Shown here: piece after piece, positions 1 through 6,530 of the stretch | How the letters are laid out: the number at the start of each line of letters is the position of its first letter | Numbering within the stretch: the first letter of the stretch is position 1 | Source of the DNA: Clostridia bacterium | GTDB lineage: Bacteria > Bacillota > Clostridia > UBA1381 | DNA length: 6,916 nt | Assembly: GCA_017380475.1 (NCBI GenBank) | Contig: JAFODX010000210.1 | Location: forward strand, 1-6,916 | Direction: 5' to 3' | Made by a program: the position numbers and the translations under genes | Notes under the pieces: generated by a model | Databases searched by the model: none | What the model saw: only the letters and a program-made list of their open reading frames with translations | What the model was told of the DNA's origin: nothing

Positions 1-11
1 AAGGATATAAA

Positions 12-752
12 ATGTTTTTGTTCAGAAAAAGAGATAATAAAGATATTGATATGAGTAATCTTCCACAGCATATCGGAATAATAATGGACGGTAACGGAAG
101 ATGGGCAAAAAAGAGGGGATTGCCCCGTAGCGCAGGTCATAAGGCAGGTGCTGAATCACTTAAAAAGATTGTAACTGAAGCGAATAATATGGGTATAGAA
201 TATATAACCGTATATGCTTTTTCAACTGAAAACTGGAAACGACCAAAAGCAGAGGTTGATTATCTTATGAATCTGCTTATGGATTATCTTATAAATGCAG
301 AAAAGACTCTTGCCGGCGAAAACGTGCGTATCCGTGCAATCGGCTCACGTGCCGAATTGTCTGAAGAAATGTGCAGGCAAATTGAAAAGACGGAAAAACT
401 GACTGCAGACCGCAGTGGAATTGTGATGAACATTGCACTCAACTACGGTGGCAGGGAAGAGCTTGTAAATGCAACCAAAAAACTGTGCAGGAATGTGGCA
501 GAGGGTAAACTTACACCTGATGAGATAGATGAAGAAAAGCTTGAACAGGAGCTTTATACTGCAAATCAGCCTGATGTTGATTTGCTCATCCGTACAAGCG
601 GTGAGCAGAGGTTGTCAAACTTTATGCTCTGGCAGGTCAGCTATGCTGAAATGGTATTCGTCAAAAAGGCGTGGCCGGACTTTAAGCCAAAAGATTTACA
701 CGAATGTATAAGAATTTTTCAAAACAGAGGTCGCCGGTTCGGCGGTATTTAA
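12..752 (+). CDS. uppS: Undecaprenyl diphosphate synthase (cis-prenyltransferase)
   Basis: UppS condenses eight isopentenyl diphosphates onto farnesyl diphosphate in cis configuration, giving C55 undecaprenyl diphosphate, the lipid carrier of peptidoglycan and other wall polymers. The 246-residue product is full length for the family. Visible signatures are IMDGNGRWAKKRG with catalytic/Mg-binding Asp26, GHKAG with His43, FSTENWKRP (Ser71, Asn74, Arg77), Glu81, NYGGR, and RTSGEQRLSN (Arg194, Arg200) ending at Glu213. From memory these positions coincide with the E. coli UppS numbering, so the active site looks intact. AAGGA at 1-5, six bases before the ATG, supports this start; the next in-frame ATG (Met14) lies just before the conserved core and has no comparable site. 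It is probably first or second in a cluster with cdsA, which starts 13 nt downstream; in many Firmicutes frr lies immediately upstream, outside this window. Confidence 0.97.
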   Translation: MFLFRKRDNKDIDMSNLPQHIGIIMDGNGRWAKKRGLPRSAGHKAGAESLKKIVTEANNMGIEYITVYAFSTENWKRPKAEVDYLMNLLMDYLINAEKTLAGENVRIRAIGSRAELSEEMCRQIEKTEKLTADRSGIVMNIALNYGGREELVNATKKLCRNVAEGKLTPDEIDEEKLEQELYTANQPDVDLLIRTSGEQRLSNFMLWQVSYAEMVFVKKAWPDFKPKDLHECIRIFQNRGRRFGGI

Positions 753-765
753 AAGGAGAAAAACT

Positions 766-1569
766 ATGCTTACAAGAACTATTACGGCAATTGTTGCCCT
801 GATTCTTTTTATAGGGGTTATCATTGCGGGAAATCCTACATTTACAATAGCTATGGCAGCAATAATATTATTTATGATATATGAGGTTTCAGGTGCTATT
901 GCAAAATCAAAATCAGTAAGGGTGTCAGGATTTATAACAAGTGCTTTGTTGTTGTCGGGACTGTGTTTTGGTGCGGTTGAGGTTTCGCTTGCTGTTTCAA
1001 TAATAATAGCAATGATATTTGTTATTGTAATCCACGGTAAACACACATATTCTGAAATGTTCTCAATGCAGTTTATGGCAATATACATAACTCTTTTTAT
1101 GAGCTACATACCCAGAATGTTTTCTGAAATGGGGCTTGCGGTAATGGCACTTGTGTTCATCATTGCATGGGGAAGTGATACTGCGGCATATTTCTGCGGT
1201 ACGTTTTTCGGAAAGCATAAGCTTATCCCGAAAGTCAGCCCGAAAAAGACAATAGAGGGTTCTGTGGGTGCGGTTATAGTTACAGCACTTTTGTGTGCAT
1301 TGTATCTGTTCATACTCGACAAGTGCGGATACAGATTGATGGGTATAACTCCGACAGCAGGTATATATATAAAATTTGCGATCATAGGCTTTTTGACATC
1401 TTTGCTTTCACAGCTTGGTGATTTGGCGGCATCTGCCGTTAAACGTGATGCGGGAATAAAAGATTACGGAAAGATATTCCCCGGTCACGGCGGTTTTATG
1501 GACAGATTTGACAGTGTGGCATTTGTAGCACCAATTGTTTATTATCTGTGCTTATATCTTATCAGATAA
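766..1569 (+). CDS. cdsA: Phosphatidate cytidylyltransferase (CDP-diacylglycerol synthase)
   Basis: CdsA is an integral membrane enzyme that converts phosphatidic acid and CTP to CDP-diacylglycerol, the precursor of phosphatidylglycerol, cardiolipin and related lipids. The 267-residue protein is hydrophobic almost throughout, with about eight predicted membrane segments judged by eye. It carries the family signature near the C-terminus: SAVKRD begins at residue 223 and the motif runs through KD and GHGGFMDRFD to Asp249. Upstream are Asp138 in SDTAAY and SPKKTIEG (158-165), both typical of CdsA. AAAGGAG at 752-758 gives a normal spacing to the ATG. The length is usual for Firmicute CdsA. The uppS-cdsA-dxr order is the classic one, linking lipid-carrier and phospholipid synthesis in one transcript. 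There is nothing unusual in the gene itself. Confidence 0.96.
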   Translation: MLTRTITAIVALILFIGVIIAGNPTFTIAMAAIILFMIYEVSGAIAKSKSVRVSGFITSALLLSGLCFGAVEVSLAVSIIIAMIFVIVIHGKHTYSEMFSMQFMAIYITLFMSYIPRMFSEMGLAVMALVFIIAWGSDTAAYFCGTFFGKHKLIPKVSPKKTIEGSVGAVIVTALLCALYLFILDKCGYRLMGITPTAGIYIKFAIIGFLTSLLSQLGDLAASAVKRDAGIKDYGKIFPGHGGFMDRFDSVAFVAPIVYYLCLYLIR

Positions 1570-1596
1570 GAATATACTGAAAGGAAAAAACATAAA

Positions 1597-2748
1597 ATGA
1601 ACATATCAATTCTCGGCTCAACCGGTTCAATTGGTACGCAGACACTTGATTGTGTCCGTGACCATCCGGATTGCTTCAGTGTGTCGGCGATAACGGGAAA
1701 CAAGAATATAACACTGCTTGAGAAACAGGCCCGTGAGTTTAATCCGAAACTTGTTTGTGTCGCAGATGAAGCGGCGGCATCTGACCTTAAAGTGCGTCTT
1801 TGCGATACGGGAATACGTGTTCTTGGCGGTAAGGAAAGTATTATTGAGGCAGCAGCCTTTGAGCAGGCAGATACTACAATGGTTTCGGTTGTGGGAATGG
1901 CAGGAATTGAGCCTACACTTGCGGCGATAAAGAGCAGAAAACGAGTTGCGCTTGCGAATAAGGAAACGCTTGTTGCAGCAGGCAATATTGTAAAAGAATT
2001 TGAAAAAGAATACGGAAACTGCATAATACCTGTAGACAGCGAACACTCAGCAATTTTTCAGTCAATGCAGGGTATGGCAGACGAGCGTGAGATAAAAAAG
2101 ATACTTCTCACCGCATCAGGCGGTACATTCTACGGTAAAAAACGTAATGATTTGGTTAATATAAAACCGTCGGATGCACTCCACAACCCTAACTGGGATA
2201 TGGGTGCAAAGGTAACGATTGACTCATCAACTCTTGTCAATAAGGGACTTGAAATGATAGAGGCAAAATGGCTGTTTGATGTAGAAATGGATAAAATAGA
2301 GGTATTGGTACACCGTCAGAGTGTTCTTCATTCAGCGGTACAGTTTACGGATAACGCAGTTATTGCACAGCTTGGTGCTCCTGATATGCGTGTTCCGATA
2401 CAGTATGCTCTGACCTATCCGAACAGGATGTCAATACCGGGTAATGAACTTGACTTATTCAGCTATCATTCATTGACATTTGAGAAACCTGACACCGATA
2501 CGTTCTATGCACTCAATCTTGCAAAGCGAGCAGGAGAAGAGGGCGGAACGCTTGCCACGGTGTTTAATGCAGCAGACGAGGCGGCGGTGGAGCTGTTCTT
2601 AAAAGAAAAGATTTCATATCTTGAAATAACAGAAGCTATCGAGTATGCAATGGGTGAGCATAAGACTGTGCAAAACCCGACACTGTCAGACATTTATAAT
2701 GCAGACAAAGAAGCCAGAGAATGTGTTTTTAAAAAGTTCTCTGAATAG
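1597..2748 (+). CDS. dxr: 1-deoxy-D-xylulose 5-phosphate reductoisomerase (MEP pathway)
   Basis: Dxr converts 1-deoxy-D-xylulose 5-phosphate to 2-C-methyl-D-erythritol 4-phosphate with NADPH, the committed step of the MEP isoprenoid route and the target of fosmidomycin. The 383 residues are near the family norm. Visible are the N-terminal nucleotide-binding GSTGSIG, ALANKET, the metal ligands Asp147 and Glu149 in PVDSEHS plus Glu219 in NKGLEMIEA, Ser174 in ASGGTF, Ser210/Asn215/Lys216, His150, and His245 in VLHSAV. The Trp200 loop reads LHNPNWDMG, where E. coli has RHPNWSMG; the residue aligned with E. coli His209 is therefore Asn197, with His196 one place earlier. Other departures from the usual motifs are HRQS for HPQS and NAADEAAV for NAANE. 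The frame is open and otherwise well conserved, so I take the gene as functional. GAAAGGA at 1579-1585 precedes the ATG by 11 nt. Confidence 0.96.
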   Translation: MNISILGSTGSIGTQTLDCVRDHPDCFSVSAITGNKNITLLEKQAREFNPKLVCVADEAAASDLKVRLCDTGIRVLGGKESIIEAAAFEQADTTMVSVVGMAGIEPTLAAIKSRKRVALANKETLVAAGNIVKEFEKEYGNCIIPVDSEHSAIFQSMQGMADEREIKKILLTASGGTFYGKKRNDLVNIKPSDALHNPNWDMGAKVTIDSSTLVNKGLEMIEAKWLFDVEMDKIEVLVHRQSVLHSAVQFTDNAVIAQLGAPDMRVPIQYALTYPNRMSIPGNELDLFSYHSLTFEKPDTDTFYALNLAKRAGEEGGTLATVFNAADEAAVELFLKEKISYLEITEAIEYAMGEHKTVQNPTLSDIYNADKEARECVFKKFSE

Positions 2749-2752
2749 GAGG
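2747..2752 (+). promoter_or_regulatory. Ribosome binding site that fixes the TTG start of rseP
   Basis: A full-consensus AGGAGG overlaps the last two bases of the dxr TAG stop codon and lies 9 nt before TTG at 2762. It decides the start: the first in-frame ATG, at 2789, has no ribosome binding site at a suitable distance and would remove part of the first membrane segment ahead of the HExxH motif. The overlap with the stop codon also suggests translational coupling between dxr and rseP (inference). Confidence 0.75.
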
Positions 2753-2761
2753 CGGTAAAGC

Positions 2762-3919
2762 TTGGTAACAGCAATAGTAACAATAATAATGTTTCTTGTG
2801 ATGGTTTCACTTCACGAGTTCGGACATTTTATAACAGCAAGGCTTATGAACTTCAGAATCCTTGAATATGCAATAGGTTTCGGCCCTGCAATATGGAAGA
2901 GTAAGAAAAGTGAGATTCAATACTCTTTGAGAATAATCCCGTTTGGCGGATACTGTAAGTTTGAAGGTGAGGACGAAAAATCCGATGATCCCCGTGCTTT
3001 TTCAAATCAGGCGGTGTGGAAACGGATTATTGTTGTTGCCGCAGGAGGTATTTTCAATGTAATCCTTGGCTTTGTTCTGTTTCTGCTTATTGTGTCGCAG
3101 ACATCCCCGATGGTGACAAACAAGGTTGAGTCAGTTGTAGCGGAGAGTTATGTGGCAGAATCCGGACTTATGCCCGGCGATGAAATAATAAGAATAAACG
3201 GCAAAAAGGTTAATTTCTATAACGATATAACGCTCTATGCGCAGGATTTTACCGAGAATACTGAATGTACTGTTGTGGTAAAACGTGATGGCGAAAAGAA
3301 GGAACTTGAGTTCAGACCTACAAAGAGTAAGGTTGTATATAGCTATAAAGAAGACGGAATAAACGTTTCTGAATTCATAAACGGCAAAGAAGCGGAAAAC
3401 ACCTTTTACAAATACAGTGATGAGGTAAAAAAGGATGAAGACCTTGTCGGCAAGGATGAAACGGTTGAACGTCTGATAATCGGTTTTGTCCCGCATCAGG
3501 AGGATGTAACTGTATTTAATGTATGGGGTGAGGCATGGAATCAGACGAGATTCGTTGTAAAGCTTGTCTATAACTCACTGTGGCAGATGGTAACCGGAAA
3601 GCTGGGTGTTGACCAGATGAGCGGTCCTGTCGGTATAGTGAAGGAGGTAAACACTGCTGTTAATTCAGGCAGCACAAGCTGGCTGTATGTTCTTAACCTT
3701 ACAGCATTACTCACAATAAACCTCGGTGTGTTCAATCTTTTGCCGATTCCTGCACTTGACGGAGGCAGATTGTTCTTTATGCTTATAGAACTTATTACAC
3801 GAAAGAAAATCCCGCCTGAAAGGGAAGGGCTTGTGCATGGAATAGGATTTATGCTTCTGATAGCACTTGTAATATTCATTTCATTCAATGATATAGCAAA
3901 ACTGATACAGGGGGGATAA
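2762..3919 (+). CDS. rseP: RseP/RasP-type site-2 intramembrane zinc metalloprotease
   Basis: Members of this M50B family cut membrane-anchored substrates such as anti-sigma factors and signal-peptide remnants within the bilayer. The start is TTG, supported by a consensus ribosome binding site. The first membrane segment carries the zinc-binding HEFGH (residues 18-22, catalytic Glu19). GFGP and IPFGGYCKFEGE follow, then a second membrane segment from about residue 89 to 113 with AGGIFN. A PDZ domain spans roughly 115-188 (GLMPGDEIIRING from residue 135). The C-terminal membrane part holds NLLPIPALDGG, with third zinc ligand Asp333, and a last hydrophobic segment near the end. All catalytic elements are present. 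Residues about 188-238, between the PDZ domain and IIGF at 239, form a charged, low-hydrophobicity stretch that I judge to be extra relative to short family members. Its substrate here is unknown; B. subtilis RasP acts on the anti-sigma factor RsiW. The gene ends 2 nt before ispG. Confidence 0.94.
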   Translation: MVTAIVTIIMFLVMVSLHEFGHFITARLMNFRILEYAIGFGPAIWKSKKSEIQYSLRIIPFGGYCKFEGEDEKSDDPRAFSNQAVWKRIIVVAAGGIFNVILGFVLFLLIVSQTSPMVTNKVESVVAESYVAESGLMPGDEIIRINGKKVNFYNDITLYAQDFTENTECTVVVKRDGEKKELEFRPTKSKVVYSYKEDGINVSEFINGKEAENTFYKYSDEVKKDEDLVGKDETVERLIIGFVPHQEDVTVFNVWGEAWNQTRFVVKLVYNSLWQMVTGKLGVDQMSGPVGIVKEVNTAVNSGSTSWLYVLNLTALLTINLGVFNLLPIPALDGGRLFFMLIELITRKKIPPEREGLVHGIGFMLLIALVIFISFNDIAKLIQGG

Positions 3920-3921
3920 TT

Positions 3922-4968
3922 ATGCGTCGGATAACACGAACGGTTGATGTGGGCGGTGTTAAAATCGGCGGAGGTAATCCGGTTTCGATACAGTCAATGT
4001 GTAACACCGACACTCGTGACGTTAAATCTACTGTAGAACAGATAAAAAAGCTTTGTGAAGCAGGCTGTGAAATCATACGTGTTGCAGTTCCTGATATGGA
4101 GGCGGCACAGGCAGTAGGTGAGATAAAAAAGCAAATAGAAATACCGCTTGTTTCAGATATCCATTTTGATTACAGACTGGCACTTGAGTGTATAAAAAAC
4201 GGCATTGATAAGGTACGCATCAATCCCGGTAACATCGGCGAGCGTGAACGTGTAAAGCTTGTAGCGGATGCGGCAAAAGCTAACGGAGTCCCTATACGTA
4301 TAGGCGTAAACGGTGGCTCGCTTGAAAAAGAGCTTGTTACAAAATACGGCGGTGCTACTGCTGATGCACTTGTAGAAAGTGCAATGGGGCATGTTGAAAT
4401 TCTTGACTCGGTCAATTTTTTAGATATGGTAGTTTCTATCAAGGTTTCCAATGTTTCCGTGATGCTTGATGCATACAGAAAGTTTTCGGAAAAATGTGAT
4501 ATACCGCTTCATATCGGTGTCACGGAGTCGGGAACGGAGTATATGGGTACTGTCAAATCAAGCATAGGTATCGGAACGCTTCTTTCAGAGGGAATAGGCG
4601 ATACAATGCGTGTATCACTTACTGCAGACCCGGTTAAGGAAATCTATCTGGCAAAGGACATTCTGCGTGTGCTTGAAATAAGAAATGACGGCGTTGAATT
4701 TGTTTCGTGCCCGACCTGCGGAAGAACACAGATTGACCTGATAAAAATAGCGAATGAGGTAGAAAACCATCTCAAAAACGTAGATAAAAGAATAAAAGTT
4801 GCAGTTATGGGCTGTGCCGTAAACGGTCCGGGCGAAGCGAGAGATGCTGATATAGGTATTGCCGGAGGCAAGGGGGAGTGTCTTATATTTAAAAAAGGTA
4901 CACCTCTTAGGAAAGTGCCCGAAACTACAGCTGTTGCTGAACTTATAAAGGAAATAGAAAAACTGTAA
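3922..4968 (+). CDS. ispG: 4-hydroxy-3-methylbut-2-en-1-yl diphosphate synthase (MEP pathway)
   Basis: IspG (GcpE) is a [4Fe-4S] enzyme that reductively opens methylerythritol cyclodiphosphate to HMBPP, the penultimate MEP step, drawing electrons from ferredoxin or flavodoxin. The 348-residue product is the short, two-domain bacterial form. The TIM-barrel part shows SIQSMCNTDT, AGCEIIRVAVPD, SDIHFDYRLAL, RINPGNIG, PIRIGVNGGSLE, PLHIGVTESG and GIGDTMRVSLT. The C-terminal cluster domain has Cys263 and Cys266 in SCPTCGR, Cys298 in MGCAVNGPGEA, and Glu305, the expected fourth ligand seven residues after the last cysteine. The ATG lies 2 nt after the rseP stop. Its ribosome binding site, AGGGGGG at 3909-3915, sits inside the rseP coding end, so its translation is probably coupled to rseP. 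Together with dxr it places two MEP enzymes in the same transcript as uppS, which uses their product. Confidence 0.97.
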   Translation: MRRITRTVDVGGVKIGGGNPVSIQSMCNTDTRDVKSTVEQIKKLCEAGCEIIRVAVPDMEAAQAVGEIKKQIEIPLVSDIHFDYRLALECIKNGIDKVRINPGNIGERERVKLVADAAKANGVPIRIGVNGGSLEKELVTKYGGATADALVESAMGHVEILDSVNFLDMVVSIKVSNVSVMLDAYRKFSEKCDIPLHIGVTESGTEYMGTVKSSIGIGTLLSEGIGDTMRVSLTADPVKEIYLAKDILRVLEIRNDGVEFVSCPTCGRTQIDLIKIANEVENHLKNVDKRIKVAVMGCAVNGPGEARDADIGIAGGKGECLIFKKGTPLRKVPETTAVAELIKEIEKL

Positions 4969-4982
4969 AAGGAGAAATAAAT

Positions 4983-5420
4983 ATGAAAAAGATACTTGTA
5001 ATTAATGGAGTAAACCTTAATATGCTTGGAGTTCGTGAGCCGGAGGTGTACGGAAAAGCTACCCTTAAAGACTTACATGAAATGATTGAAGGCTGGGCAA
5101 AAGAGGTTGGTTGCGAAGTAACGTGTGTACAGAGCAACTACGAAGGCGAAATATGCGAAAAAATCCATCAGGCATACGGTGTATATGACGGTATAGTTAT
5201 TAACCCTGCCGCATTTACCCATTATTCTTATGCTATACGTGATGCACTGAGCTCGGTAAGAATTCCGGCAATAGAGGTGCATATCTCAAATGTACATAAG
5301 CGTGAGGCGTTCAGAGATGATTCTGTAATCGTTCCGGAATGTATGGGGCAGGTGTGCGGACTTGGCTATAAGGGTTATAAGTACGCAATGGAGGCACTCT
5401 GCGATGCAGCAAAGGATTGA
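4983..5420 (+). CDS. aroQ: Type II 3-dehydroquinate dehydratase (shikimate pathway)
   Basis: AroQ removes water from 3-dehydroquinate to give 3-dehydroshikimate, the third step of aromatic amino-acid synthesis; the type II enzyme is a flavodoxin-fold dodecamer. The 145 residues are the normal length. Visible are NGVNLNMLG, Arg18 and the catalytic Tyr23 on the lid loop, QSNYEGE (commonly QSNHEGE), Asn74 and His80 in NPAAFTHYS, Asp87 in AIRDAL, and EVHISNVHKRE with catalytic His100 followed by Arg111. The corresponding Mycobacterium tuberculosis residues are Arg19, Tyr24, Asn75, His81, Asp88, His101 and Arg112. AAAAGGAG at 4967-4974 lies 8 nt before the ATG, and only 14 nt separate it from ispG, so it seems to belong to the same transcript. 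Its 3' end overlaps the next gene by 17 nt. Confidence 0.96.
   Translation: MKKILVINGVNLNMLGVREPEVYGKATLKDLHEMIEGWAKEVGCEVTCVQSNYEGEICEKIHQAYGVYDGIVINPAAFTHYSYAIRDALSSVRIPAIEVHISNVHKREAFRDDSVIVPECMGQVCGLGYKGYKYAMEALCDAAKD
5390..5394 (+). promoter_or_regulatory. Ribosome binding site inside aroQ that fixes the peptidase start
   Basis: GGAGG within the aroQ coding sequence lies 9 nt before ATG 5404. It favours this ATG over an upstream in-frame TTG at 5362, which would add 14 residues unlike the usual family N-terminus and has only a poor purine-rich stretch ahead of it. The placement implies translational coupling of aroQ and the peptidase. Confidence 0.7.
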
Positions 5421-6450
5421 TAAGCTTTTTGCACAGGAAATTGAAGGAACTGTATTTATAAGCGGATATGCAAATATATTTTATTACAGTGGCTTTACAT
5501 CTGAAGATGCATATCTGTTGCTTACTCCTGAAATGCAGTACATAATCACCGATTCAAGGTATTTTGTTCAGGCGAAACTTGAGTGTCCTGATTTTGAACT
5601 TATAGATATCCGAAAAGGATGGGAGTATATTTTCGGTTTGACAGAAAGTGAACGGATTTACTTTGAAGAAGATAATCTGAATTACGGAATGTATAAAAGG
5701 CTTTCTGAAAAAGCAGGCGGAAAAGAATTTATTCCGTCACAGTCGAAAATTGATTTTCCGAGGCAGAAGAAGGACAAGCATGAGCTTGAAATAATAAAAG
5801 ATGCAGAAAAAATCGGCGATATGGCATTTGAGTATATTTTAGAGCATCTGCACGCAGGCATAAGTGAACGTGACATTGCGTTTGAGCTTGAAATGTTTAT
5901 GCGAAAGTCAGGTGCATCGGGCTTGTCTTTTGATACAATTGTGGCATCGGGTGTACGCAGTGCTATGCCTCACGGCGTGGCAAGTGATAAGGTTATAGAA
6001 AACGGCGATTTTGTAACCTTTGATTTCGGTTGCAGATATAAAGGTTACTGCTCTGATATGACAAGAACAGTGGTTGTAGGGAAAGCTGATTCAAAACAGA
6101 AAGAGATATATGACATAGTTTTAAAGGCGCAGACAACAGCCATTGCGTCGCTGAAAAACGGTATGGCGTGTTCTGATGCTGACAAGGTTGCCCGTGATAT
6201 TATAACCGATGCCGGATACGGTGAGAATTTCGGACATTCACTCGGACATAGCGTAGGTATTGAAATTCACGAAATGCCTGTTTTTTCGCCTAAAAGCACA
6301 GATGTACTGCAAAACGGCAATATTCTGAGTGTAGAACCGGGTATATATATTGACGGTTGGGGTGGTGTAAGAATCGAAGATTTGATAGCCGTTTGGGACG
6401 GTGAAGTAATCAACCTCACAGCATCACCAAAAGAACTTATTGTGATATAA
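5404..6450 (+). CDS. M24 family Xaa-Pro peptidase (aminopeptidase P-like)
   Basis: This is a cytosolic dimetal peptidase of the aminopeptidase P/prolidase type, which releases or splits off residues preceding proline. The 348-residue product has an N-terminal creatinase-like domain (about 1-115) and a C-terminal pita-bread domain. The five metal ligands are all visible: Asp207 (FDFG), Asp218 (CSDMTRT), His282 (GHSVG), Glu311 (VEPGIY) and Glu325 (RIED). MPHG, just upstream, and His289 in IHEMP fit the substrate/proton-shuttle histidines. Length and position match B. subtilis YqhT (papA), which also lies between a dehydroquinase gene and efp. Exact specificity, aminopeptidase P (pepP-like) or dipeptidase (pepQ-like), cannot be read from the sequence, so I give no symbol. 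The neighbourhood with efp is suggestive because both proteins deal with proline-containing sequences, but a functional link is inference. Confidence 0.93.
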   Translation: MQQRIDKLFAQEIEGTVFISGYANIFYYSGFTSEDAYLLLTPEMQYIITDSRYFVQAKLECPDFELIDIRKGWEYIFGLTESERIYFEEDNLNYGMYKRLSEKAGGKEFIPSQSKIDFPRQKKDKHELEIIKDAEKIGDMAFEYILEHLHAGISERDIAFELEMFMRKSGASGLSFDTIVASGVRSAMPHGVASDKVIENGDFVTFDFGCRYKGYCSDMTRTVVVGKADSKQKEIYDIVLKAQTTAIASLKNGMACSDADKVARDIITDAGYGENFGHSLGHSVGIEIHEMPVFSPKSTDVLQNGNILSVEPGIYIDGWGGVRIEDLIAVWDGEVINLTASPKELIVI

Positions 6451-6462
6451 ATATATTTATGA

Positions 6463-6492
6463 AAAAAACACTTGCATTTTGCGGAGTTTTTT
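6463..6492. terminator. A-tract/T-tract hairpin after the peptidase gene, possible weak terminator
   Basis: A6463-C6469 can pair with G6486-T6492 (seven pairs, mostly A-T). After a small internal loop, T6472-A6476 can pair with T6480-G6484 (two of the five being G-T), leaving a TTT loop. The six T residues at 6487-6492 sit on the 3' side. The layout resembles a Rho-independent, possibly bidirectional, terminator 13 nt after the peptidase stop codon. The stem is AT-rich with few G-C pairs and it overlaps the -35 region of the efp promoter, so termination would be partial at best. Read by eye only; no folding energy was computed. Confidence 0.3.
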
Positions 6493-6500
6493 GGTAAAAT
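6472..6500 (+). promoter_or_regulatory. Sigma-A-type promoter for efp
   Basis: TTGCAT (6472-6477) and TAAAAT (6495-6500) are separated by exactly 17 nt, the optimal spacing for the housekeeping sigma factor. The -10 box matches TATAAT at five of six positions; the -35 box has the strong TTG core only. Transcription would start near 6506-6509, giving a leader of about 55 nt to the efp ATG. It is the only intergenic promoter of this quality that I see in the window, and it sits in the only gap longer than 30 nt. efp may therefore be expressed both from here and by read-through. Confidence 0.7.
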
Positions 6501-6530
6501 ATATATATATAGACTATGAAAAAGATAAAC

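Noticed and set aside
529..711. Second + strand open frame inside uppS
   Set aside because: It is an alternate frame of the conserved UppS C-terminal region, with no family resemblance.
696..1088. Antisense open frame of 130 codons opposite cdsA
   Set aside because: It lies opposite a well-supported gene, its product has no recognisable motif, and I saw no convincing ribosome binding site for it. The same applies to the other minus-strand frames, including 1542-2024, 3131-3496, 3568-3888, 4170-4451 and 4644-4871.
1570..1596. Possible promoter between cdsA and dxr
   Set aside because: The 27-nt gap holds a ribosome binding site, but no paired -35 and -10 hexamers fit; the genes are best read as co-transcribed.
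2763..2773. Shared bases TGGTAACAGCA at the starts of rseP and efp (also 6565-6575)
   Set aside because: Both genes happen to begin with codons for Met-Val-Thr-Ala. An 11-base match at two unrelated starts is expected from similar codon use and is not evidence of a repeat.
5362..5403. TTG start adding 14 residues to the M24 peptidase
   Set aside because: The added residues are a shadow of aroQ and do not look like an M24 N-terminus. ATG 5404 has a GGAGG at 9 nt and gives the usual family start.
6459..6497. 12-codon ORF just after the peptidase (MKKTLAFCGVFW)
   Set aside because: It has no ribosome binding site, it lies almost wholly upstream of the predicted efp transcription start, and it coincides with the A-tract/T-tract hairpin. 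Its signal-peptide-like start is most simply explained by the A-run.
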